From the NCBI RefSeq assembly GCF_016808095.1, contig NC_068971.1, positions 44,948,131 to 45,012,130 on the forward strand: a stretch of DNA of 64,000 nt, written 5' to 3'. The position numbers and the translations under genes are program-made. The stretch is from Vigna angularis (taxonomy: Eukaryota; Streptophyta; Magnoliopsida; Fabales; Fabaceae). The notes beneath the pieces are model-generated. The model had not been told where the DNA came from and searched no databases. It saw nothing but the letters and a program-made list of their open reading frames with translations. Shown here in pieces: positions 25,590 to 36,395 of this stretch; positions within the stretch are counted from its first letter, which is position 1, and each line of letters opens with the position of its first letter.

Positions 25590-26570
25590 AGTTTTGAAGT
25601 GGAAAAAACCTGGAGACCCAGAGTTTTGAACAGTGAGATTTGATCTTGCGGTTGTGATGAATAAGTTAGTTAGAATAATTGTCGGTATAAAGACCTTGTC
25701 AATAATTTTGAGTTCTGAGTCACAGAGCTGATAATTCCGTGTTTAAACTTTAAAAGGTGTTTTTAATTATATTTAGTTTTAATGCTTGAATCCTACTTTC
25801 AGTTTAGTTCCAATTTTATGGGTTATCTAAAAATGCTTCTTTGCGAAGTTACTTTTTTTTTCCCTTGATTCGTGCCCAATACTACGGTTTGTGGATAGAT
25901 AATACTGCCTTGCTGAATATAGCAGCAATTTCTTTGGATGAGAATGTAGTGCATAAAGTGTCCTTATACCTAGCCGCCAAGGACATGACACATTTGCAGT
26001 GTCAAATTCTTGTGGTCTTTTTAGATAAAATCTAGGGAAGCATTATAGTGCATCACTTTTCTATGGCTTACTGAATCTGTTTCCAAATCTGTGGTCCATT
26101 CATGATCCTCTCCAAGGGCTTCCTGTGGGCGGGTCACTTCGGAAGTGATGTCCAAAGTTTCCAACTTTAATAGAGCAAAGTTTCCATTGACTAGAAAGTG
26201 ATGTCAAGATTTTCCAACTTTAACATAGGAAAGTTTCCACCGAAAAAAAGTAATATAATTGACCGTCTAGACTTGTTAAAACAAGTTAATTTTATAATTG
26301 GCCATCTAGACCTGTTAAAACAAGTTAATCAGTCAAATTTTGGTTCACCATGTAAATGGGTAAGATTAACTTGTAATTAATTAATCTCCAATCTGTTTAC
26401 AACAAATATCTGAGAGGGAAAATATCATTACTTACATGTTAAAAGTGTTACAGAAAAATATTATTCTAACTGTTAGGTTCTCGAAGGACGGCAAAATGTG
26501 GAAATTCAACATTGATGAGTGCTGAGTTAATTTATATAAAAGATTTTATATTCTTTACATTCAAAATCTT
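25590..26570. other. Enolase 3' UTR and spacer with short tandem duplications
   Basis: The 3' UTR probably covers the first 200-300 bases. Two short duplications follow. One unit of about 65 bases (AAAGTTTCCA blocks) occurs at about 26145-26245. A second unit of about 45 bases, containing TTGTTAAAACAAGTTAAT, occurs twice at about 26258-26328. No gene seen. Confidence 0.5.
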
Positions 26571-26573
26571 TAA

Positions 26574-28881
26574 GGGTGTGTTCAATTGGAGGTGATTCTC
26601 TGTTCACGCGTAACAGCGAGCGATGATTACAAGAGAAAGTCGTGTTCGCTTGGAAACAATTGCGCGGAAGGAATTAAAGTGAATTGCGGGATTTACCGCT
26701 TTTTGGTCACCCGCTAGTCAGACGCGATTTGGAGGTATCGCAATGCAAAAGTCAGATGTGTCCTCTGCATTTTTATAACCAGTGATGAAATTTATTAATT
26801 GTATAACCAGTGATGAAATATGTACTCTTCAACAACGGAAGCATTGAACTATATATATTTCAATAGTGCATATATTTCAATAGTACGTAGCATTGTATAA
26901 TCAGTGATGAAATTTATTAAATTAATATATATAAATCAATTAGTAAATAAAGTTATTTTTTTAAATTTAGTATAATTTATATTTTTAACATTTTCATAAT
27001 AAAAAATGGACATTGGAAAGCATTTTGGCATCGTCTAGTGAAATGTGTAAGGCATTTTTCCAGAACCACTGTTGCATGTTTTATATAATATTGGCAGCTG
27101 CACTGTGCACTCACGCGAGTAAATCAAAGCTGGTATTTGCAGAAGAGATTCCCAGCTTTGCTTCAAACAAGACAAGATTCTCAGCTTTGCTTCAAACAAG
27201 ACAACAACAGTGAAGATTCGCGCATGCTTAGTCACAGTACAAATATTGCTTTTGACCGTGTGGAAGAAGGATTAAACAGTGGTAGATGCGGTTGATGTGT
27301 TAATTGAAGAAGCGAGAATAGCCTTTGGCTGTGCAAGTTGAGGAGCTGGTAGTGTGTTTGCAGTGGTTTTGGAAGAGAGAAAGCTAAGGTGAGCTTTGAT
27401 AGTAGTTGTTTACAGCTTGTGCCTATGGATTTATTGTTGCAGGTGATGGAGGTAGATGAAGACATCAGCTGGATCGGTGGAGGAGACGAAGAACACATTT
27501 GTTGATGAAGAAGATGAGTGTGCGAAGGTGGAGAACGAAGACCGGTTTCAACGTATGCGGAGCGAGCGATGGCGTATCCGGATCAGAGATGCAGTATCCG
27601 GTTACACGTGAATGCAGAAATCCAAGCGAAATGGTATCCGGTTACAGTGATGCGTATTCGGATACCAGATGGGTATTTGGTTGGCTTGCATCCGATTACA
27701 CACCCGCTCCTCGTTCCCTACATGTCCACCAGCTTGGTTCGGTGTTGGCAGTGTTTGGCGTGGAGAATAGTCGGAGAATGTCGACGGTCCAGTAGCCATG
27801 CAACGAAGAAATTGGTAGCAGAGCGAAGCGTGTCGTCGGAAGGATGCTGTCGGTGAAGTTGGACGACGCCACGCTCATCCGATGCATGTTTAAGTAGTGG
27901 ACGAAGGTGTCGGACATGATGGAGGATGGAGGCAACATTTCATGGTCCTTCAACCAGCGACAAATTTTTCTGATTGGTGAAGGATGCACCGAGGTTGGAG
28001 GGACAAGTGAAGCACTGGACGAAGGAGGAGGATGGGCACACATGAGGACGCTGAGAAGAACACATATATAGTTTTATTGATTCAAATATGATAGGGCTAA
28101 CGATTATTTTTTGATAGTTTGTGATGCAGATCTTGTGAGGAAGGTGAAGGACAAGGTTGAACATTCAATTGCAAGCTCTTCTGTGTAAGTTGATGAAGCA
28201 CTGTGTGTGTTGTGTGTAGTTCAGGGCATTAGCAAATTAACGGGTTTGTTGATAAATGTAGGGAAGAAGTTGATCATGGTTTGTTTTGGTATTTTGAAGG
28301 TGGTGGACCGGAGTAGTTGGTTTTGGTGAAGAAGGTTATTTATGAATAGTTTTCGGGCAGCCAAGATAATTCACTTTCGTAGTTGAACATTGAATATTTT
28401 GACTCATTGTTCTATATTCATTTGTTTGGTTCATGAACTGGATCTACTCTGTTGAAGGTACATTATGATCTAAAAAAATTTTCCACATTGCTTTTGATGC
28501 ATGATCTAATATCATCATATTGTCAGGTTTGCTGTTACATAGTTGAAAAACATAGATGGCAAGACAACAATAAGTGAATCAATCAGTACATTTCTGGTTG
28601 GGGTTTGAGTGCTTTGTGTAATTCATACTTGGAAATCCACCTACACAGATCTTCAAAAGGTAAGTGTGATTGTTTGTTTATTTTTAATAAATATAATGTT
28701 TTTAATGTTTTAGTCAAATATATGTCCTTTGATGTTAGTATTATACGAATGTATTGGTTAATTTTGTTTATATATGAATTTATGATATATTAATTTATGA
28801 TAACATGAATAAGATATGTTTCATGAATATATGAATGAATGATTTTAATTATAGTATGATTATTTGTTTAAGTAAAAATAG
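26574..28881. other. Long 5' leader of the Harbinger element, content unknown
   Basis: The 2.3 kb between the left terminal repeat and the transposase ATG contains a less AT-biased block (about 27200-28100) with overlapping open frames on both strands. None of these shows a domain I recognise. A short tandem duplication (unit with AGCTTTGCTTCAAACAAGAC) lies near 27150-27205. It may be an untranslated leader with introns, or sequence captured from elsewhere. Confidence 0.4.
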
Positions 28882-30307
28882 ATGGAAGAAGAATTAGATT
28901 TGTCGTACTTGGACCGTGAAGATATAGACGACGATGTGGTTGGTGTAAACTTTAATATAGTCGCAATGCTACATCAACAATTACAACTAACAACCTCACT
29001 GGCTGCACTAACAATGTTATGCATTGTTTATCATGCCTTGAATATATTGAATATGTGCTCGAGTGATCCAAGTAGTGTTAGCACTTTCCTTCCCGGCAAA
29101 GACCGTCGCAGGCAACAGTTAATGTCGTACTTGGTGCATACTAATCGATGTCGTGACATCATTCGGATGGGTCCAGAGACATTTATTAATCTTTGTGAGA
29201 GACTAAGAACAACTGGGTTAGTTAAAGATGTCATTCGCTCAACAGTGGAGGAACAAGTAGCTCAATTTCTTTATATAATTGGGCATAATGTTAAGAATCG
29301 AAGTGTGGCATTTTTCTTTCATCGATCTGGGGCGACGGTTAGCAAACACTTTCACAATGTGTTGGATGCTATTTTAAGTCTAGAATCAGAATTTTTAACT
29401 CAGCCATCAGGAGACGAGGTTCATCCATATGTCTTAAACAACAATCGGTTTTATCCTTACTTTAAGGTAACCATATGAATCTGTCAGTTTTAAAATAATG
29501 AAACGAAATAATGTTTATGTTACGCAGTTGGCTGATGACATGTTAATTGAATGTTTAGGATTGCTTAGGGGTCATAGATGGTACTCATGTTCGTGTGAGG
29601 GTGCCAAAAACATATGCTCCGAGATTTCGTGGAAGAAAAGATTGGCCAACTCAAAATGTGTTTGCCGCATGTGACTTTGATATGAAATTCACATACGTTC
29701 TAGCGGGGTGGGAAGGAACAACATCTGATTCTAGAATCTTAAAAAATGCTCTCGATCGAGATGATCCGTTGGTCATCCCCCAAGGTAAATGTCTTCATTG
29801 GGATGTTATGATTGGTTGTTTATTAGTTAGTAAATGCTGATGTTATGCATTACTGCAGGAAAGTACTATCTTGGCGATGCTGGGTTTATGCTTAAAAGTA
29901 CAATATTGACACCATACAGAGGCGTGAGATATCACCTTAAAGAATTCACACGCACAGGACCACAAAATGCACGCGAGCTCTTTAATCATAGACATTCATC
30001 ATTGAGAAATGTTATAGAAAGAACATTTGGTGTGTTGAAGAAAAGGTTTCCTATCATTGCCAGTGGAAGTGAACCACATTATGGATTGGAGACAATGACA
30101 GACATCATTCTAGCTTGTTGTATCCTACACAACTTTATCCGTGGAGTTGATAACAATGACCCATTGCTTAATGAGGTTCATAATAAGTTAAATGAAGGGG
30201 AAGAGCATAATGTGACATCTTCTCAAGTTCGAGAAGATGATTATAGGGTCGGTACAACTATTAGGGATGCCATAGCTGATGAAATGTGGCGAGATTATGA
30301 AAATTAA
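28882..30307 (+). CDS. Harbinger-type DDE transposase (HARBI1-like nuclease)
   Basis: Three exons: 28882-29466, 29559-29784, 29859-30307. The introns are short GT..AG and the joined frame is 419 aa. The N-terminus is acidic (EEELDLSYLDREDIDDD), followed by a helical region (VEEQVAQFLYIIGHNVKNR) and then the DDE_4/plant transposase core. The catalytic triad is visible: D202 in CLGVIDGTHV, D277 in YLGDAGF and E324 in NVIERTFGVLKKRFPI, with the second Asp and Glu 47 residues apart as usual for PIF/Harbinger. No frameshift or stop interrupts it, so the protein could be active. In this superfamily the transposase needs the Myb-like partner encoded just downstream for nuclear entry and end binding. 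Confidence 0.93.
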
Positions 30308-30425
30308 TAGTATTGTATTTGATATCATTTTATTATGATTGTGTTTTTTTGAATATGACATGTACTTGTTTTTATGATTAACTCTACTTCACTTGTATAA
30401 ATTTTCTTTATCAAATAGGTTAAAT

Positions 30426-31541
30426 ATGGACAGGGGTAAGGGACAAATGATCGAGTCATCTGCTGGTACAAGAGAGTTCATTAAATGGACTGAGGACATG
30501 GATGCTAGGCTTTTGCATTCTATGATCGAGGAGAGTCGTTTGGGTAATAGGGTTGATGGTAGTTGGACAACCCAAGCGTATAATAACATGGTTAAATACC
30601 TTCATAGTTGTGGTTATGTTAATGTTAGTAAAAATAATGTAAAAAATCGTCAAAAGGTATTGAAAGACAGATGGCGTGAGGTTCATGACCTCTTTGGTGG
30701 ATTGAGTGGATTTGCATGGAACGCCGTTACTATGAGATTTGAAGCTGAGGACGAAGTGTGGGCTGATCTCATCCAGGTATTTGTTAAAAATTTAGATTTG
30801 GTAGATTCTTGAAACACATAACTTCAACCAGTATTTGTGTCATGTGTGTTGTTTCAGTCAAGGCCAACTGCAACCAAGTGGAGGGTTAATAGCATCAGAC
30901 ACTACGATTTAATGGTCGATTTATGGGCTGCGGATCGAGCAACTGGGAGTGGTGTTCGGACCGCTTGTCAAGCGCGTCGTCAGCGAGTTGGGCCTCGTGT
31001 ACAGGTTGATTTGAATCAGAATATGGACTACATTCCTGAAGAGCCTAACTATCACGACTATAGAGACCCAACTCCACCATCACCTCCTCCATCCGTGGAT
31101 GAGTACAGTCCAGGGCAGACTCAATCTGTGTCATCCGTTCCATCTGGAGGAACTTCATCCTCACGAGGTTCCAAAAGGAAGGCACCTATGGTCGATGCGA
31201 TAGATGCACAATTTGATAAGTTGAAAACCAACCTCGATGGTTTCACAAATGTCCTCAGCTCAACAAATGTTCACTTTGGTGTAATTTCTGATGCTGCTAT
31301 GCGTCAAGTATCAGCAATGGAAGACAGAAATCAAATACTCCGTCGCTCCTCCACGTACACATACACAGAGAGCGACATTTATGAAATGTTGAGTGCTATG
31401 AATATTTCCGATGAAACCTTGCTTGATCAATGTTATGATTTCTTATGTTCAAACCCAACTTGTACAAAGAGGTTAATGGGACTTCCACCACACAAGAGGT
31501 GGAACAAGTTATGTAAAATGATAGCGGGTGGTCAATGTTAG
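30426..31541 (+). CDS. Myb/SANT-like DNA-binding partner protein of the Harbinger element
   Basis: Two exons, 30426-30776 and 30858-31541, joined in frame to 344 aa. Residues about 18-110 form a Myb/SANT-like (Myb_DNA-bind_3) domain: KWTEDMDARLLHSMIEES...WTTQAYNNMVKYL...VKNRQKVLKDRWREVHDL. A conserved region RHYDLMVDLWAADRATG follows, then a Pro/Ser-rich linker with a basic cluster (SKRKAP, a likely nuclear signal) and a C-terminal helical domain. It starts 118 bases after the transposase stop and is probably transcribed separately. In Pong/Harbinger elements this ORF1-type protein binds the subterminal DNA and recruits the transposase. Both proteins are intact. Confidence 0.9.
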
Positions 31542-32341
31542 AATGTTATGACTCCTGTGGTTTGTAGTTGTATAAAGATTAAACCATTCCATGTTCGGGT
31601 TTTATCGAAGAATATTATTCTAATTATATTATGGTTATGACTTAACTTGTGCATGTTTATGCTTTGTCATTCACATATTGTTATTATTAAGTTCCTTACT
31701 CTTCCGTTAGTGTATTACATGACCTTTTTCTTGTACTTGACTTATGTGCTTGATTGCTTACAAACCTCACTGAAGCAATTTCATCACGATCTATTACAAA
31801 TATATTTCTATGTTATTACACTCGTCGTTTTTATATTATGTTATGTAAAAGTATAACTGTTTTTAATTATCGCCTTCATTAAAAATTAATAAATCTCACT
31901 TCCATTACAAATAAATTCGTACTACTTGGAACTAAATTATATTCAAAACAAATACTACATTTTAATAATAATTCATTTTACTAAATTATAATTGAATTAA
32001 TTTTTATAAATTATTTTTATAAATTATTTTTATTTTTTTTCTCTTAATAAACATTTTTACAAATAAATATAACATAAACAAATATCATTTTATATCACCT
32101 TAATACTTAGGGGCATTTTGGTAATCTTTAATTTCTACCAATTAAACAATTTTTTTAAAACTGTCACATCAATCAAATCCTACACTAATTTTCACAAACT
32201 TTACCTCTAAATCCATTCTGAATTACCTCCAAATTCACTCAAATAAGCACACAAAAAATTCTCCTCAAATTCTCTCAAATCCACTCAATCACTCTCCCCC
32301 AAATCATCTCCCCCAATCACCTCCAAGTGAACACACCCTAA

Positions 32342-34060
32342 ATTTGTAAATTTTTCTTCTTATATAATGTTTACATTTTTTTTTTAATTCAAAAATTCAG
32401 ATATGTACATATACTTATTAAAATTCACTTCTAACTATGTACATGTATGAAAATGTGACTGAAATAAATGTTACTTGATAAGCTTTTAGGAGATTATGTT
32501 AAAATAAGTGTTTCTTCCTCCATCTTCATAATTTCTTTCTGTCCCTTTATATATTTTAAATTTTATTTTTTTAAAAATTTTAATTTTAAAATATATAATC
32601 TAGAAGTATTTTAGAATATATAATTCAAAATATAACATTTATATTTCAAATTATATCATTTGAAATACAAAAATAAAAAATACTTCTTAAAATCAGAAAT
32701 AAAAATTTTGCATTTGATATTTTATAATTCAGGATATTTTTTCTTTTACATTTTAGATTGTATAATCTAAAATCTAAAATGCATATTCAAACTTTACTAT
32801 CTAAAATTCAAAATAAAAATAAACATTTAAAATTATGTAATTTGAAATGTCTTTTTATAAGGTCATAAGAAAAGGAGAGATTAACGTTATTTAGTGCTCG
32901 TCTCCGTCTCTGACATAACAAAGAAAAAAATATAAATTAAAGAAAAAAAGTATAAATTGAATGATGGGAAATGGAAGCGAGGTGGGAATAGATAAAAAAA
33001 AAGAAAGAGGTGCAATGGTAGAGAAAAAGAAGATTGAGGGAAGAAGCTAAGGATAAAACTGTATTTTCACTTTGCCTATGGAGGTGCAGAAAGAAGTGTC
33101 CAGCTTTATATCATCAACTTCCAAATGTATTTGATTTTATGAGATACAAAATTAATTGAAAAAATAATATCTATTATTTAAATATATTTTATTGACTTAA
33201 TTGATTTGATGAGATACAAAATTAATTCTAAAAATAATATATAATGTTTAAATATATTTTATTGACTTAATTTGTTAATAATTTGTTTTTCCTTAAATAG
33301 GATATTAAAATGAAGCAATTCTGAACAACAAAAAAAGCTTCAAGAGACAACTTTGTCTTCTTAAATGACTCTACACAAATTCCAGTACTAACAAAAATGA
33401 GAAGGACTCTCTTCAAGAAATAAAAAAATAATTTCTCATAAGAAATATAACACTTAATTGTTACAAATATGTTTCACTATAATTTTTGATGAAAATATTA
33501 TATTTGTTATTTTCTTTAGGTAATAATGTTATTTTCTTTAGGTAATGTGTTTTTAATTTAAGCAAGGAAAAAATATATAATATGAAGTGTGTGAAAAATA
33601 CTGATTTTCCATGGAGAAAAATAATGTTTTTTTTCTTGTGAAAAGAAGAGAAGATTATCCAATTCCAACAAATCCTATAAATGGTTAAAAAACTCACAAT
33701 TAACATGTTTGACCTAATTGTGTGTAATAAAAGCTGTCTATAATAATTCTCGTATCAAACAAACAAGTGAGGAGCTATCACCTACATATTTTCTAAACAT
33801 TAGTGTTTTTTTAAAATTAAAATTATGTCTACCAATTAAGAAAATTATTCCCAACACTAGTTTAGATTGGATTATTCAAAATTTAAGTTTGAAATAGACT
33901 GATGAAATATTATCAAAATTGCATAAACTATTTAAAAAAGAAGCACAAATATTTTGAATTATTTTTTTTAAAGGTAAACTAAAAACAAATTAATGAATTA
34001 ATTATAAAAAAAAAAAACAGAGATAGGAGAGGAGCTAGGAGTGTGTTGGCAGTGAGAGTG
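32342..34060. other. AT-rich spacer with a 66-bp tandem duplication
   Basis: No gene is visible. Around 32580-32840 are many short inverted motifs built on ATAATCTAAAAT / AATTTCAAAT. At about 33125-33270 a unit of some 66-75 bases (GATTTTATGAGATACAAAATT...) is duplicated in tandem with a few changes. The final part is the U2AF35 promoter. Confidence 0.5.
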
Positions 34061-34070
34061 TATAAAAGGA
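34061..34070 (+). promoter_or_regulatory. TATA box of the U2AF35 gene
   Basis: TATAAAAGGA lies 69 bases upstream of the U2AF35 ATG, implying a very short leader of about 40 bases. Confidence 0.65.
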
Positions 34071-34107
34071 TAGAGATAGCTGAGTGAAAGAGAAAAAAAG
34101 AGAAGCG

Positions 34108-34122
34108 AAACCCTAACCCTAA
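34108..34122 (+). promoter_or_regulatory. Telo-box in the U2AF35 leader
   Basis: AAACCCTAACCCTAA, ending 7 bases before the start codon. This interstitial telomere-like motif is known from 5' regions of plant genes for translation and RNA-processing proteins, where it acts with other elements in dividing cells. Confidence 0.6.
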
Positions 34123-34129
34123 CGGAGAG

Positions 34130-36395
34130 ATGGCGGAGCACTTGGCATCGATATTCGGGACGGAGAAGGACAGGGTTAACTGTCCCTTCTACTTCAAGAT
34201 CGGCGCTTGCAGGCATGGCGACCGGTGTTCACGGCTCCACACAAAGCCCACAATCAGCCCAACGTTGGTTCTGTCGAACATGTACCAGAGGCCCGACATG
34301 AACATGAACATCATCACCAACCCCAATCAGCCCCAACCTCAATCTCTCGACCCCGACAAGGTCCAGGATCACTTCGACGACTTTTACGAAGATCTATTCG
34401 AGGAGCTCAGCAAGTACGGCCCTATTCAGAGCTTGAATATCTGCGATAATCTCGCCGATCACATGGTTTCTCTCAAAATCCCTCTTTTTACCTCTCTCGT
34501 TTTCCCTTTTTTCTCTCTCTTTATTTTCGAACTGGATCGTTTATTTGTTTATTCCGTTGTTTTTGTGCAGGTTGGGAATGTGTACGTTCAATTCCGGGAA
34601 GAAGATCATGCTGCCAACGCCCTCATGAATCTTACCGGGAGATTTTATTCAGGTCCTTCATTTTCCCTTTCACTTTCGCTCGGCTGGGGTTTTTGCCATT
34701 TCATTTCGAGTGTTCTCATTATTTTTGGTTTTTATTCTGTTGTTTGTGCGTGTCGGCAGTTGTTACGAATGTGAAGTAATCAACGGAAGGTAGGTTGCTG
34801 GGTGCAGTATCAATACGAAAGCCATTTTTGAAAAAAAAAATCTTTCTGTTTTTTTCTTTTAAGCAATAATAACTTTATAGGTGAATTAACTAGTATGGAG
34901 ACCTTTTAGATTGATCAATTGTACTAAATTCAAGTTCTGGATAGATATTTACGATTTATAGATGTGAAGTTGTGTCAAACAGATAGGTTTGCTATTCATA
35001 ATGGTCCTACATGTTACAAATAGGATTAGCCCCAGTGAGAATACATGTGGCTTCTTGCTAGAAACTGATATTGGTTTTTGGGTTAATACATTGGAGATAT
35101 CCTTGTTTAGTTTTAGTTCTTTACCTTGCAGTATCCTCTTTTCTTTCACGTCCTATAGTTTTTGTTGGGAGTCTGAAGCTTTATTTGATGAGGGTGCATT
35201 TTGACATAGTACCTTGTGCTCGGTCACATGACCGTTTTTTATTATTATCTTTCAAATGTCTTGTTAGGATAAAGATTGGGGCACGATGGTCCTTTATATT
35301 TATGTTTTGTGGCTATGCACACACTCGTTCGTTGAAAAAGGACTTGTTCAATGAATAGTATTGGAGATCCTATACTGTTTAGACATATGACTAGATTAAA
35401 GTATGCAAGTGGGGGACTACCCTCACCTTACTGGTTTTTTGAGGTTTGAGTTGGGTCTAAACCCAGATTGTTAGATGATATCATAATCGATCGTACTGAA
35501 ATTTGTTGGATTTATCAAGTCACCTGTTTTTGGTCACCTACTACGGTCAATCTTGTAAATTTCGTTCTCAGAATTTCTGGTCTTGGTGGACTGGGTTGGA
35601 ATTCTTTCATTGTATGGCGCTATGACCACGTCAAGGTATATAAATGGAGATCTTATAAGTCAACTTTTAAGGTGACCCAATTTTTTTGGATGGTGTAAGA
35701 AAATTCTGTGCGGACTCTTTTACTGTCAACCCCAATCTCAAAATAAACCTTGCTGTTGTGTTGAAACTTATAACTTACTCATCTATCTAGGTCGCCCAAT
35801 CATTGTTGATTTTTCCCCTGTAACGGATTTTCGAGAAGCTACTTGTAGGCAGTATGAGGAGAATGTATGCAATCGGGGTGGCTACTGCAACTTCATGCAC
35901 CTGAAGAAGATTAGCAGGTTGATTTATTGTAGTTTTCATGCTTTTCAAGATCATAAACCTTTATGAAATGGTTGTTCTTGGGCTAAACCTCACTTTTTCA
36001 ATTTCAGGGATTTGAGAAGGAAATTATTTGGAAGGAATAGGCGATGGAATGGCCGCAGTGGTAGCCGGAGCAGGAGCCCTCCAAGGAACCGTAACCATGG
36101 GGAACATTCACATTCGGCCCGTAATCCTAGTAGAAGAGATTTTGAAAGGCCGCATGGCCACCATGGTAAGAGGCCTAGAAGCCGTAGTCCTCGGCATAGA
36201 GTGGGAAAACGAAGTAGAAGTCCAGTGGGGAGGGAGGTCAGAGAAAGTAGTGCAGAAAGGAGAGCTAAGATAGAGCAATGGAACAGGGAGAAGGAGCAAG
36301 AGGAAACGGGTAACAAGAACAATACGAAAAGCAATGATTATCAAGAACGGAGTGATGCACAGAATGGCAGTGAATCTGGTAACCATCAGATATAG
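34130..36395 (+). CDS. U2AF35: Splicing factor U2AF 35-kDa subunit
   Basis: Four exons: 34130-34465, 34571-34652, 35791-35917, 36008-36395; the joined frame is 310 aa. With U2AF65 it forms the heterodimer that recognises the AG of the 3' splice site in early spliceosome assembly in the nucleus. Domains in order: first CCCH zinc finger (C18, C27, C33, H37), the U2AF-homology RRM (about 45-147, with [10 protein letters not shown] and GNVYVQF), second zinc finger (C158, C166, C172, H176), then a Gly/Arg/Ser-rich tail. That tail carries an RSRSP cluster and the conserved [16 protein letters not shown] segment. Intron 2 (1138 bp) interrupts the RRM at the RNP1-proximal FYSG codon. If intron 1 or 2 were retained, the protein would be truncated within the RRM. 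Confidence 0.95.

Larger units (their letters stand above)
26574..32338 (+). mobile_element. PIF/Harbinger (Pong-like) DNA transposon, structurally complete
   Basis: The 5765-bp element begins GGGTGTGTTCAATTGGAGG and ends with the inverted copy CCTCCAAGTGAACACACCC; the terminal repeats match at 23 of about 24 positions. It is flanked by the trinucleotide TAA at 26571-26573 and 32339-32341, the TWA duplication typical of PIF/Harbinger. It carries the two proteins of an autonomous Pong-like element on the same strand: a DDE transposase (28882-30307) and a Myb/SANT-like protein (30426-31541). Both frames are intact when simple introns are removed, and the TIRs are nearly identical, so recent activity is plausible. 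A motif ATAACCAGTGATGAAAT recurs three times close to the 5' end (26775-26920). The 2.3-kb leader before the transposase is unusually long. Confidence 0.92.

Noticed and set aside
27232..28164. Overlapping ORFs in the Harbinger leader as genes
   Set aside because: Both strands are open, no domain or start context is convincing, so only the region is noted.
34130..34774. 214-codon U2AF35 frame reading through introns 1 and into 2
   Set aside because: It includes FPFFSLF-type intron translation; the conserved protein requires splicing at 34465/34571 and 34652/35791.
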